Assembly: GCA_031552425.1 (NCBI GenBank)
Contig: JAVBMM010000196.1
Coordinates: forward strand, 1-12,149
From: JAISFI01 sp031552425
GTDB taxonomy: Bacteria > Bacteroidota > Bacteroidia > Bacteroidales > Azobacteroidaceae
Direction: 5' to 3'
Length of the DNA stretch: 12,149 nucleotides
In this document: positions 1 through 7,816 of the stretch, in pieces
Numbering within the stretch: the stretch's first letter is position 1
Layout: the number at the start of each line of letters is the position of its first letter
Notes under the pieces: model-generated
What the model was told of the DNA's origin: nothing
The model's input: the letters and a program-made list of their open reading frames with translations, nothing else
The model's database searches: none
Translations under genes and position numbers: made by a program

Positions 1-129
1 AAAATTCCTATCAATGGTTATTTAACTCTAAAAGTCAGTTCTGGAGAAGAGGAGTTGAATGAAAGCGAAGAGAAAACAGAGAATGGAGAGCAAGAAAAAG
101 TAGAGAAGACTGATAATTCTTGGTTTTAA
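1..129 (+). CDS. C-terminal end of a probable PASTA-domain protein (5' truncated)
   Basis: Frame 1 is open from the first base and ends at TAA 127-129, giving the last 42 residues of a protein that starts outside the window. The visible part opens with a short beta-strand-like stretch (IPINGYLTLKVSSG), of the kind that ends a PASTA repeat. It continues with a very acidic, Glu/Lys-rich low-complexity tail ending in DNSWF. The stop lies 3 bp before the next ATG, so it is the upstream member of the same operon. In Bacteroidales, a PASTA-domain protein commonly precedes the RluD-type synthase and ddl, and the PASTA call rests mainly on that gene order. The fragment is too short to prove the family. 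Confidence 0.6.
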   Translation, partial: KIPINGYLTLKVSSGEEELNESEEKTENGEQEKVEKTDNSWF

Positions 130-132
130 CTC

Positions 133-1197
133 ATGAAAAACATAGAAGAAGAAATAAACAAATACTCATTAAACGAATCTGAATTTTCAGAAGAATCAAC
201 AGATTTACATGAACATTTCAGATTTATTGCAGACAAAGGCCAAAACCTTTTACGTATTGACAAATTCTTAACCGACCGCATTATGAATGTATCCCGCAAC
301 CGCATCCAACAAGCGGCAGAAGCAGGATGTATATTTGTTAATGAAATCCCCGTTAAATCTAATTATAAAGTTAAGCCGGGAGATATCGTTTCAGTCATGA
401 TGACTTATCCTCCTCATGAGCTCGAAATTATCCCAGAGGAAATGCCCTTGAACATTGTATACGAAGATCAAGATTTATTAGTGGTTAATAAACCTCCCGG
501 ATTAGTGGTTCATCCCGGACATGGTAATTATACAGGAACTTTAGTTAATGGCATTGCCTGGCATTTGAGAAACAATCCCTATTACGATCCGAATGATCCG
601 GATGTAGGATTAGTTCATCGTATTGATAAAGATACTTCTGGATTGCTGCTTATTGCAAAAAATGCTGATGCCAAATCTCATTTGGGCTTTCAATTTTACA
701 AAAAAACTACTCAAAGAACATATAATGCATTGGTTTGGGGAATCATGAAAGATGATGAAGGAACTATCGTCGGAAATTTAGGAAGAGATCCGTATGATAA
801 ACTATTAATCAGAGTGTTCCCTGAGGGAGATTACGGAAAGCCTGCCGTTACCCACTATAAAGTATTGGAAAGATTAGGATATGTAACACTTGTAGAATGC
901 CAATTAGAAACAGGAAGACCACATCAAATCCGTGTTCACATGCAATACATCGGACATACTATTTTTAATGATGACAGATACGGCGGTTCATATATTTTGA
1001 AAGGGAACCACACTACAAAATATAAACAATTCATTCATAATTGCTTTGAAATTTGTCCCAGACAGGCTCTCCACGCAAAAACACTCGGGTTTATCCATCC
1101 AAGGACTGAAGAAAGAATGTATTTCGACTCCAATCTACCGGATGACATGTCCGGATTACTAGATAAATGGAGAAAATATGTTACAAGTGAAGATTAA
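133..1197 (+). CDS. RluA/RluD-family 23S rRNA pseudouridine synthase
   Basis: A 354-residue enzyme predicted to isomerise uridine to pseudouridine in rRNA, most likely helix 69 of 23S rRNA if it is a true RluD. An S4-type RNA-binding domain lies at about residues 38-95 (LLRIDKFLTDRI, then FVNEIPVKSNYKVKPGD). It is followed by the catalytic domain with the KPPGLVVHPG motif (120-129). The family signature HRIDKDTSG (162-170) contains the catalytic Asp165, and the late motif GRPHQIRVHM spans 261-270. All RluA-family landmarks are present. The N-terminus has an acidic extension of roughly 35 residues before the S4 domain, longer than in E. coli RluD. ATG 133 is the first start in frame and lies 3 bp after the upstream stop, supporting translational coupling. 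Substrate specificity (RluD versus RluC or RluA sites) cannot be read from the motifs, so no symbol is given. Confidence 0.93.
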   Translation: MKNIEEEINKYSLNESEFSEESTDLHEHFRFIADKGQNLLRIDKFLTDRIMNVSRNRIQQAAEAGCIFVNEIPVKSNYKVKPGDIVSVMMTYPPHELEIIPEEMPLNIVYEDQDLLVVNKPPGLVVHPGHGNYTGTLVNGIAWHLRNNPYYDPNDPDVGLVHRIDKDTSGLLLIAKNADAKSHLGFQFYKKTTQRTYNALVWGIMKDDEGTIVGNLGRDPYDKLLIRVFPEGDYGKPAVTHYKVLERLGYVTLVECQLETGRPHQIRVHMQYIGHTIFNDDRYGGSYILKGNHTTKYKQFIHNCFEICPRQALHAKTLGFIHPRTEERMYFDSNLPDDMSGLLDKWRKYVTSED

Positions 1198-1219
1198 CAA
1201 ACTAACTCAACAATATTAA

Positions 1220-2206
1220 ATGAAAAAAAATATTGCAGTCATTGCCGGGGGATATTCATCTGAATATGTAGTTTCTTTAAAAAGTGCTGAAGGAATTTTA
1301 TCTTTTATTGATAAAAGCAAATATAATTTATATTTGGTGATTATTACAAAAAAATCTTGGAAAGTACACTTGGATGATGACCGAAAAATTGATATAAATA
1401 AAAGCGATTTTAGCTTTCTTGACAACAATAATTGCATTAAATTTAACTTTGCATACATAACTATCCACGGAACTCCGGGAGAAAACGGGCTATTACAAGG
1501 TTATTTTGATTTGTTGAACATTCCCTATTCTAATTGCGGCGTTTTGGCATCAGCTTTAACTTTCAATAAGTATACCTGTAATAATTACTTGAAAAGTTTC
1601 GGAATTAATGTAGCAGATTCCATTCGGTTATTCAAAGGAGAATCTATTGAAGAATCAACCATTGTAAAACGTTTGGGATTACCTGTATTTATCAAACCGA
1701 ATGAAGGAGGTTCCAGTTTTGGTACCACCAAAGTAAAAACACCATCTGAGATTCAACCGGCAATTGCCAATGCTTTTGCTGAAGGAGATGAAGTCATTAT
1801 TGAAAAATTCATGCCGGGTACGGAACTAACTTGTGGCTGTTATAAAATAAAAGGGAAAGAAATCGTATTCCCTATTACAGAAGTGGTAAGTAAAAATGAA
1901 TTTTTCGATTTTGAAGCTAAATATACAGCAGAAAAGGTGGAAGAAATAACTCCTGCACGTATTCCTAAACAAATGAGTGATGAGATCAAAAGATTAACAT
2001 CAAAAATATATGATTATATCGGTGCTAAAGGAATCATTCGTGTAGACTACATCGTTTCTCCTGAAGGAGAAATTAGGATGCTGGAAGTTAATACTACTCC
2101 AGGAATGACCTCTACAAGTTTTATCCCACAACAAATCTGTGCAGCAAATATAAACATAGAGGATGTGATGACAGACATCATTGAGAACCAACTAAACAAT
2201 ATCTGA
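1220..2206 (+). CDS. ddl: D-alanine--D-alanine ligase
   Basis: A cytoplasmic ATP-grasp enzyme of 328 residues that joins two D-alanines with ATP, making the dipeptide later added to the UDP-MurNAc-tripeptide. The N-terminal motif GGYSSEYVVSLKSA carries Glu15, equivalent to the Glu15 of E. coli DdlB that binds the first D-Ala. HGTPGENGLLQG matches the HGxxGEDGxxQG family block. RVDYI (274-278) and the block EVNTTPGMTSTS (289-300) supply the Mg2+ ligands Asp276, Glu289 and Asn291. The omega-loop region has EAKY with Tyr235, the residue type linked to D-Ala rather than D-lactate as second substrate, so ordinary D-Ala-D-Ala peptidoglycan is expected. Length is normal for the family. It lies 22 bp after the pseudouridine synthase and 21 bp before the acyltransferase, within one operon. 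Confidence 0.96.
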   Translation: MKKNIAVIAGGYSSEYVVSLKSAEGILSFIDKSKYNLYLVIITKKSWKVHLDDDRKIDINKSDFSFLDNNNCIKFNFAYITIHGTPGENGLLQGYFDLLNIPYSNCGVLASALTFNKYTCNNYLKSFGINVADSIRLFKGESIEESTIVKRLGLPVFIKPNEGGSSFGTTKVKTPSEIQPAIANAFAEGDEVIIEKFMPGTELTCGCYKIKGKEIVFPITEVVSKNEFFDFEAKYTAEKVEEITPARIPKQMSDEIKRLTSKIYDYIGAKGIIRVDYIVSPEGEIRMLEVNTTPGMTSTSFIPQQICAANINIEDVMTDIIENQLNNI

Positions 2207-2227
2207 TCAAAAAGATAATATCGATAT

Positions 2228-3382
2228 ATGGAACAGAATGAGTTTGACGATATTCGCCCATTGTATGACGAAGAAGTGCCAGGTGTCATAGAAGAGTTAT
2301 TAAAAGACGTTGAGTTTAAACGCGTTGTATATTATTTACTACCCAACACAGATTGGAACGTTTTTGAATCTATGATGCGTTCTTTCAAAACTAAAAAAGA
2401 ATTTCAAAATGGAATTGTCCGGCAAACCGTAAAACATGTTGCGAATAAAACCATGGCTTCTTTGGATTTGAAAGGACTGGAAAATATTCGTAAAGATGAA
2501 GCTTACACATACATTTCAAACCACCGGGATATTGTTTTGGATGCCGGAGTTTTATGTATCCTTTTGGCAGATGCAGGATTAGAAACTACAGAAATAGCTA
2601 TCGGAGACAATTTATTAATCCATCCATGGATAGAAAAATTTGTACGTCTAAATAAAAGCTTTATTGTACAAAGAGGTGTTTCCATCAGGCAAATGCTCGA
2701 AGTTTCGACGAAACTTTCCAATTATATAAATTATACTATCAACGAAAAGAAACAATCGGTTTGGATTGCTCAACGCGAAGGAAGATCAAAAGACTCCAAC
2801 GACAATACACAAGAAAGCTTGTTGAAAATGCTAAGCTTATCCGGGGGAAATTTTGAATCCGGCATCAAAAGCATCAATATAGTTCCTTTGTCCATCTCTT
2901 ATGAGTACGATCCTTGTGATTTCTTAAAAGCTAAAGAATTTCAATTGAAAAGAGATGATCCCGAATACAAAAAATCTCCGAAAGACGATTTACTTAATAT
3001 GGAAACGGGCTTATTGGGATTCAAAGGAAATGTTCATTTCCAAATCTGTAAACCTATCAATCCAATATTAAAAGATTCCCTTAAAGATTTAGAGAAACAA
3101 GAACAAATCACTACCGTAGCAGCTACCATTGACAGGGAAATACATTTAAATTACAGGTTTTACCCGGGAAATTACATTGCATATGACAGTTTGAACAAAA
3201 GTAAAAAATTTTGCGATAAATATACAAAAAAGGACATTGATACTTTCAATGAATACATATGGCAACGTTTGGAATTGATTGATCTGGAAAACAAAGATGT
3301 TCCTTTCTTAACAGAAAAATTACTCGAAATGTATTCAAACCCTCTAAAAAATTATTTGATTGCGAAAAATAATAAAGAATGA
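2228..3382 (+). CDS. PlsC/PlsB-superfamily glycerolipid acyltransferase
   Basis: A 384-residue protein of the lysophospholipid/glycerol-3-phosphate acyltransferase superfamily, probably acting at the inner membrane in phospholipid synthesis. Block I is SNHRDIVLDAG with His99 and Asp105. Block II is SFIVQRGVSIRQ, with Arg149 as the probable phosphate-contacting residue. Block III is IAQREGRSKDS with Glu184-Gly185, in the place of the usual FPEGTRS. A later INIVPLSISYEY stretch fits block IV. Block I is unusual because His and Asp are separated by five residues, not the classical four (HX4D). I see no convincing transmembrane helix, so association with the membrane is probably peripheral. Its stop codon overlaps the next start in an ATGA, indicating translational coupling. 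The exact acceptor (glycerol-3-phosphate, 1-acyl-G3P or another lysolipid) cannot be told from the sequence. Confidence 0.85.
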   Translation: MEQNEFDDIRPLYDEEVPGVIEELLKDVEFKRVVYYLLPNTDWNVFESMMRSFKTKKEFQNGIVRQTVKHVANKTMASLDLKGLENIRKDEAYTYISNHRDIVLDAGVLCILLADAGLETTEIAIGDNLLIHPWIEKFVRLNKSFIVQRGVSIRQMLEVSTKLSNYINYTINEKKQSVWIAQREGRSKDSNDNTQESLLKMLSLSGGNFESGIKSINIVPLSISYEYDPCDFLKAKEFQLKRDDPEYKKSPKDDLLNMETGLLGFKGNVHFQICKPINPILKDSLKDLEKQEQITTVAATIDREIHLNYRFYPGNYIAYDSLNKSKKFCDKYTKKDIDTFNEYIWQRLELIDLENKDVPFLTEKLLEMYSNPLKNYLIAKNNKE

Positions 3383-4002
3383 CCAAAAAACGAATCGCAT
3401 ATTTATTCATTTTTACATTATTACTTTTCGGATGTAATGATGAAATAGACTATGGCCTCGGAGAATATAGGGTAGATCTAGTAAAAATCATTTCCGGAAA
3501 TACATTTTCTCTCTTAAATAACGAAGAGACCAAATTATATAGTCCTTTTTCCTTGAATGGAGTAACGTCTGGAAATCGAATACTTTTGAACTATTCTCAA
3601 ACAGGAGAGCAAAATGACGGATATAAAATAAAAATCAACGGAATTCAATTTGTAGCCTCAGGAACATTAGAAAATGCAGACTATGTAGCTATAGGAAATT
3701 CTCCCATTGTATTCGAAAGTGCTTGGATAGGACTCAATTATATGAACATTTCTTTTTTCGGAGACCATCATTCTCAAACCCCGTATGCTAAATTACTTCT
3801 AGAATCAGTAATAGGATCTACATATCACATATCATTCAGATATGACAAAAGAAATGATCCTCCCGGAGTACGTACACATTATTATACTTCCTTTGATTTA
3901 AGTCCTTTATTGGGACCACCAGGAGGTGGAAAAACTATCAATGTTTGCTTTAATGCAAGCAATTACAAGCCAGAATATTATACTTTAACTTTTGAATATT
4001 AA
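3379..4002 (+). CDS. NigD-like lipoprotein
   Basis: A 207-residue predicted lipoprotein. The signal peptide MTKKRIAYLFIFTLLLFGC ends in a lipobox (LFGC, Cys19). Acidic residues follow at +2 and +3 after the Cys (NDE), which resembles the export signal of surface-exposed Bacteroidota lipoproteins; that point is inference. Residues about 30-95 fit the NigD N-terminal OB-like pattern: YRVDLVKIISGNTFSLL, then GNRILLNYSQ and GYKIKINGIQFV. Residues about 110-207 fit the NigD C-terminal beta-sandwich, with ISFRYDKRND in the place of the usual LRHN-type strand and YYTSFDLSPL following. The biochemical role of this family is not established. It overlaps the acyltransferase stop by 4 bp and ends 5 bp before nadE, so it is cotranscribed with housekeeping genes. 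The family call comes from remembered sequence patterns, not a search. Confidence 0.68.
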   Translation: MTKKRIAYLFIFTLLLFGCNDEIDYGLGEYRVDLVKIISGNTFSLLNNEETKLYSPFSLNGVTSGNRILLNYSQTGEQNDGYKIKINGIQFVASGTLENADYVAIGNSPIVFESAWIGLNYMNISFFGDHHSQTPYAKLLLESVIGSTYHISFRYDKRNDPPGVRTHYYTSFDLSPLLGPPGGGKTINVCFNASNYKPEYYTLTFEY

Positions 4003-4007
4003 TCGGT

Positions 4008-5915
4008 ATGAAACAAATTTCTAACCACGGATTTATCAGAGTTGCAACAGCTATCCCCGAAGTAAAAGTGGCCGATTGTAAGTTCAATGCACAAAAAATC
4101 ATCCGGATGATTCACAAGGCAGCCGATGAAAAAGTTCAGGTTATCTGTTTTCCCGAACTCTGCATCAGTTCTTATTCCTGTGGAGATTTATTTCATAATA
4201 ACTTATTATTAAAAGAATCAGAAAGGGCTTTATTGGACATTTTACAAGAAACGAAACAACTTAATATTATTTCTATCATTGGACTTCCTGTCCTTTCCGA
4301 AAATAAATTATTCAATGCAGCTGCGATTATACAATCAGGAAAAATATTGGGAGTTGTTCCCAAAACACATTTGCCGAACTATTGCGAATTTGTGGAAAAA
4401 AGATGGTTCTCTTCCGGAGAAGAATCATCTTATGATTTAATTCACATCTGTGGACAAATATCACCTTTTTCTACAAAACTCTTATTTGGAGATAATTCTT
4501 GCTTATTTTCCGTTGAAATATGTGAGGATTTATGGGCGACCATTCCTCCCAGTTCTCACCATGCCATACAAGGCGCTCATATTATCTTCAACCTTTCGGC
4601 CAGCAATGAATTAGTTGCTAAAAATGACTATAGAGAACAATTAATAAAACAACAATCCGCCCGTTGTTACGCAGCCTATGTATATGCTTCTTCAGGACCG
4701 GGAGAATCAACTACAGATGTAGTTTTCTCCGGAAATGGAATCATCGCAGAAAATGGCATTATTCTATCTGAATCAGAGCGTTTTTCTTTCGAAGAACAAC
4801 TTGTAATCAACGAAATAGATATAGAACGGTTGGTTCATGACCGCATAAAGAGAGCCTCTTGGAAAAATTCTCCGGAAAATTACAAAATCATTCCGGTTCC
4901 ATTTTTGGAAATAGAAAATTTGAAACTACATAGAGAAGTTTCTCCTCATCCGTTTCTTCCTCCGAAAGATAAGTACGAAAAACATTGCGAAGAAATTTTT
5001 TCCATTCAAATAGGAGGATTGGCAAAACGGATCAAGCACACAAATGTTCAGAATTCGGTCATTGGTATATCCGGAGGATTGGATTCTACATTGGCCTTAC
5101 TAGTTTGCATAAAAACATACGACAAACTCAAATTACCCAGAAAAAATATCATTGGTGTAACCATGCCGGGATACGGTACTTCCTTAAGAACATACAACAA
5201 TGCTATTCAGTTAATGGATTTACTTGGAATTTCAATCCGGGAGATTAATATAAAACCTGCTTGTGATCAACATTTTATGGATATTGGACACGATATTTCC
5301 ATACACGATGCAACCTATGAAAATGCACAAGCCCGCGAACGAATGCAGATACTGATGGACATTGCTAATCAAACAAATGGGTTAGTTATTGGAACCGGAG
5401 ATATGTCAGAATTAGCCTTGGGATGGACCACCTACAACGGAGATCACATGTCAATGTATGGAATAAATGTTGGGGTCCCAAAAACATTAGTCCGGGAAAT
5501 AGTCCATTGGTTTGCCACTACGCAGACAAATAAAGAAATTGGAAAAATTTTATCGGATATTGTAGAAACACCTGTAAGTCCGGAATTACTTCCCACCGAC
5601 CAGGAAGGAAAAATCACTCAAAAAACAGAAAATTTAGTGGGCCCATATGAATTACATGATTTTTTCCTTTATTACATGATACGCTTTGGTTTTTCTCCAG
5701 AAAAAATATTCTTTTTAACACAACATGCATTCAAAGAAAAATATGAAAACTCTGAGATCAAAAAATGGATGAAAATATTTTTCCGTCGCTTCTTCAGTCA
5801 ACAATTTAAACGTTCTTGCCTGCCCGACGGACCTAAGGTTGGCCCTGTCAATCTTTCTCCACGGGGAGATTGGAAAATGGCAAGTGATGTGAGTGCTTCT
5901 TCCTGGTTAGAATGA
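4008..5915 (+). CDS. nadE: Glutamine-dependent NAD+ synthetase
   Basis: A 635-residue two-domain enzyme that makes NAD+ from nicotinic acid adenine dinucleotide, ATP and glutamine-derived ammonia, the last step of NAD synthesis. The N-terminal nitrilase-type glutaminase domain (about 1-290) shows the full Glu-Lys-Cys triad: Glu50 in CFPELCISSY, Lys119 in VPKTHLPNY and Cys172 in SVEICEDLW. The C-terminal synthetase domain (about 325-635) has the ATP pyrophosphatase P-loop SGGLDS at 355-360. It also has GTGDMSELALGWTTYNGDHM and PTDQEGKITQKTENLVGPYE, both typical of the family. Spacing of the triad and length place it with the long bacterial form, as in Mycobacterium tuberculosis, so it should use glutamine directly. 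The gene is intact, is last in the operon, and overlaps the convergent trpS by 9 bp. Confidence 0.96.
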   Translation: MKQISNHGFIRVATAIPEVKVADCKFNAQKIIRMIHKAADEKVQVICFPELCISSYSCGDLFHNNLLLKESERALLDILQETKQLNIISIIGLPVLSENKLFNAAAIIQSGKILGVVPKTHLPNYCEFVEKRWFSSGEESSYDLIHICGQISPFSTKLLFGDNSCLFSVEICEDLWATIPPSSHHAIQGAHIIFNLSASNELVAKNDYREQLIKQQSARCYAAYVYASSGPGESTTDVVFSGNGIIAENGIILSESERFSFEEQLVINEIDIERLVHDRIKRASWKNSPENYKIIPVPFLEIENLKLHREVSPHPFLPPKDKYEKHCEEIFSIQIGGLAKRIKHTNVQNSVIGISGGLDSTLALLVCIKTYDKLKLPRKNIIGVTMPGYGTSLRTYNNAIQLMDLLGISIREINIKPACDQHFMDIGHDISIHDATYENAQARERMQILMDIANQTNGLVIGTGDMSELALGWTTYNGDHMSMYGINVGVPKTLVREIVHWFATTQTNKEIGKILSDIVETPVSPELLPTDQEGKITQKTENLVGPYELHDFFLYYMIRFGFSPEKIFFLTQHAFKEKYENSEIKKWMKIFFRRFFSQQFKRSCLPDGPKVGPVNLSPRGDWKMASDVSASSWLE

Positions 5916-6896
5916 TTTTATTCCCATTATCCCGCAGACCTCTTTAATTGTTTTCTGCGCACTTTCACGAGCTTTTTCCGCACCATTATTAACTACTTTT
6001 TTCAAATAAATATGATCATTCTGAATATCTATAATACGTTCTCTGATAGGTGATGTCACTTTGATAATATCTTCAGCCAATTGCTTCTTCAAATCTCCGT
6101 AACGAATTTCGCAGGTATTCCATTTATCTTCGAAATAATTTACCACATCAGGAGTTGAAACTACTCTCAAAATAGTAAACAGATTCTCTATGCATTCCGG
6201 TTTTGTTTGGTTAACCTCCGTTGGCCCTTGATCGGTTAAAGCCTTTTTCACCTTTTTCTCAATGGTTTTCGGATCATCATACAAATAAATACAATTTCCT
6301 TCTGATTTTCCCATTTTACCACTACCATCTAATCCGGGAATTTTAATTAATTCACTACCAAAATTATAAGCTGTCGGTTCAGGAAAAAACTCCACACCAT
6401 ATTTATGATTAAAGCGTTTAGCATAATTACGTGTCATTTCCAAATGTTGTTCCTGATCTTTTCCCACGGGAACTTTCAAAGCTCTGTGAATCAAAATATC
6501 TGAAGCCATCAAAACCGGATAAGTAAGTAATCCTGCATTAATATTATTGGGTTGTTTACGAGCTTTTTCTTTAAAAGAAACCGTTTTCTCCAATTCTCCA
6601 AGATATGCATGCATATTGAGGAGCAAATATAGTTCAGCAATCTCTTTTACATCACTTTGAACGTAAATAGTAGATTTTTCCGGATCTAATCCTGCTGCTA
6701 AATACTCTGCAAGAACATTTCTTACATTGACATGTAACATAGAAGGATCAGGATGAGTAGTCAGGGAGTGCCAATCTGCTATAAAGAAAAAACATTGATT
6801 TTCTTTTTGCATCTTAATGAAATTAAGCAAAGCACCATAATAATTTCCTAAATGTAAATTTCCTGTGGGACGAATACCACTGACTACAATTTCCAT
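5907..6896 (-). CDS. trpS: Tryptophan--tRNA ligase
   Basis: A 329-residue class I aminoacyl-tRNA synthetase that charges tRNA-Trp. The protein begins MEIVVSGIRPTGNLHLGNYY, where GNLHLGNY (12-19) is the HIGH-type motif. The second class I signature is KMGKSEGN (194-201), the KMSKS equivalent with Gly in place of the first Ser, a known TrpS variant. SDILIHRALKVPVGKDQEQH (132-151) matches the dimer-interface and tryptophan-pocket region of bacterial TrpS. Length is typical of the family. It is transcribed on its own from a -7 box about 26 bp before the start. Its last codons overlap the 3' end of nadE on the opposite strand, so there is no intergenic room for a shared terminator. Confidence 0.97.
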   Translation of the reverse strand: MEIVVSGIRPTGNLHLGNYYGALLNFIKMQKENQCFFFIADWHSLTTHPDPSMLHVNVRNVLAEYLAAGLDPEKSTIYVQSDVKEIAELYLLLNMHAYLGELEKTVSFKEKARKQPNNINAGLLTYPVLMASDILIHRALKVPVGKDQEQHLEMTRNYAKRFNHKYGVEFFPEPTAYNFGSELIKIPGLDGSGKMGKSEGNCIYLYDDPKTIEKKVKKALTDQGPTEVNQTKPECIENLFTILRVVSTPDVVNYFEDKWNTCEIRYGDLKKQLAEDIIKVTSPIRERIIDIQNDHIYLKKVVNNGAEKARESAQKTIKEVCGIMGIKSF

Positions 6897-6921
6897 GATT
6901 CTAATTTTTCAATTTAAGGTG

Positions 6922-6929
6922 CAAATGTA
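6922..6929 (-). promoter_or_regulatory. -7 box of the trpS promoter
   Basis: Read on the minus strand the sequence is TACATTTG, a full match to the Bacteroidota sigma-ABfr -7 consensus TAnnTTTG. It is followed by CACCTT and a leader of about 26 nt before the trpS ATG. A clear -33 TTTG/TTG element is not visible at the usual 19-21 bp spacing. The call rests on the -7 box and its position. Confidence 0.5.
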
Positions 6930-7129
6930 CTATTTTTTGCCGGAGAAATCATTCAGGATTTTCATTTTTTCATTCTGACTAGAAGACAACTTAAACTTTT
7001 TTACTTATTCTCTGTTAAAACAATACAGTGATTTTAATTTATAATTTTATAATACAATAAAGCAAACCCTCTATTTTTTAACCAAAGTAAAACATGAAAA
7101 AATTAAAGATTCTTACATTAAAGCACATT

Positions 7130-7141
7130 TTGTACTTTTTT
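7130..7141 (+). promoter_or_regulatory. Candidate regulator site, copy A (TTGTACTTTTTT)
   Basis: The exact 12-mer TTGTACTTTTTT recurs at 10063-10074 upstream of the GH88 gene. In both places its first base is 60 bp before the first base of the -7 box. A second TTGTAC follows 22 bp later, about two helical turns. This is a candidate activator-binding site; the binding protein is not in the window. Confidence 0.5.
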
Positions 7142-7151
7142 ACCAAACAAA

Positions 7152-7167
7152 TTGTACTATCGTACAA
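7152..7167. promoter_or_regulatory. Perfect palindrome TTGTAC-TATC-GTACAA
   Basis: Two 6-bp arms are exactly inverted around a 4-bp centre, giving a 16-bp dyad. The dyad ends 22 bp before the -7 box at 7190. Its left arm repeats the TTGTAC core found at 7130, 10022 and 10063. Position and shape suit an operator for a dimeric transcription factor. A transcript hairpin is unlikely, because it lies upstream of the predicted transcription start. Confidence 0.45.
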
Positions 7168-7189
7168 GCTATATAATCCATCATACCTG

Positions 7190-7197
7190 TATTTTTG
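7190..7197 (+). promoter_or_regulatory. -7 box of the secreted-protein cluster promoter
   Basis: TATTTTTG matches the Bacteroidota -7 consensus TAnnTTTG and lies 42 bp before the ATG at 7240. No TTG-type -33 element is found 19-21 bp upstream. This fits a promoter that needs an activator, with the TTGTAC sites placed upstream of it. Confidence 0.5.
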
Positions 7198-7239
7198 TTC
7201 AAATTAACTAACAATAATATCATCTTAAAATTCATTATC

Positions 7240-7791
7240 ATGAAAAAGAAATTATTTCTATTTTTAACCGGAGTAAGTATTTGCATTTCTGCAGCCATGG
7301 GGCAAAAAGAATTATTGGGAAACGGAAATATGAATTATTGGCAAGAAAAAGGTAGTGTTATAGATTCTTTACCTACAGGATATAGAGCCAGCGTTACAGA
7401 AAATTGTATGGAAGTATTTTCCAGGGTAGAAGGACGGGGAGGAAAATCCGATTACGCTTTGAATATAAAAAATCAATCTAAAGATAAAAACCGGATATCC
7501 ACTCCCAAAATAAAACTTAGTGCTGATGTAAACTACAAATTGTCATTTTGGGTAAAAGGAAAAGGAAAACTTGCATGGACACGCATATCTGAGCGTAGTT
7601 CGTCCATAGCAAAATCAACTATAATCAGTCCCGAAGGTGAAGTGCTTAATTATTCTGATTGGACCCGCATAGAATATGAATTTACAGTTCCTAAAAGCGG
7701 TACATACTATGTTATGTTTTCTTTTGTAGCATCAAACAAAAGTACTCCATCTGATATTACACTTGATGATATATCTGTTGTAATAAAATAA
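7240..7791 (+). CDS. Secreted single-domain CBM4/9-like protein (paralogue 1)
   Basis: A 183-residue exported protein without an assigned function. The chosen start is ATG 7240, which begins a clean signal peptide (MKKKLFLFLTGVSICISAAMG, cleavage near Gly21 before Gln22). An in-frame TTG at 7195 would add 15 residues and overlaps the -7 box, so it was not used. The mature part is one all-beta module. It opens with LLGNGNMNYWQ, has YKLSFWVKGKGKLAWTRIS in the middle, and ends with TLDDISVVIK. This order (N-G-N near the start, W-K-G-K-G strand, terminal DD) resembles jelly-roll carbohydrate-binding modules of the CBM4/9 type. The same pattern occurs in the next two genes. There is no catalytic motif, lipobox or T9SS tail. 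A glycan-binding role beside the GH88-susC genes is inference. Confidence 0.72.
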   Translation: MKKKLFLFLTGVSICISAAMGQKELLGNGNMNYWQEKGSVIDSLPTGYRASVTENCMEVFSRVEGRGGKSDYALNIKNQSKDKNRISTPKIKLSADVNYKLSFWVKGKGKLAWTRISERSSSIAKSTIISPEGEVLNYSDWTRIEYEFTVPKSGTYYVMFSFVASNKSTPSDITLDDISVVIK

Positions 7792-7816
7792 GCTTTTTAT
7801 TTTCAATCAATATAAC

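Larger units (their letters stand above)
6897..7239. other. Divergent intergenic control region between trpS and the secreted-protein cluster
   Basis: A 343-bp AT-rich stretch without a convincing gene. The left end carries the trpS -7 box on the minus strand. The right half carries two TTGTAC-type sites (7130, 7152) and a rightward -7 box (7190-7197), listed separately. Between about 6960 and 7125 I see only AT-rich sequence, with no tRNA, small ORF or strong hairpin. Confidence 0.7.

Noticed and set aside
1216..1458. Antisense open frame opposite the start of ddl
   Set aside because: The ddl frame carries the conserved Glu15 region. The reverse product is low-complexity and hydrophobic without motifs.
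5933..5959. CGCAGA/TCTGCG inverted repeat as terminator of nadE
   Set aside because: Only 6 bp of stem with a 15-nt loop, no T tract after it, and it lies in trpS coding sequence, so it is probably chance.
7195..7239. TTG start adding 15 residues to paralogue 1
   Set aside because: It lies inside the predicted -7 box and adds a polar Asn-rich stretch before a clean signal peptide. ATG 7240 is far better.
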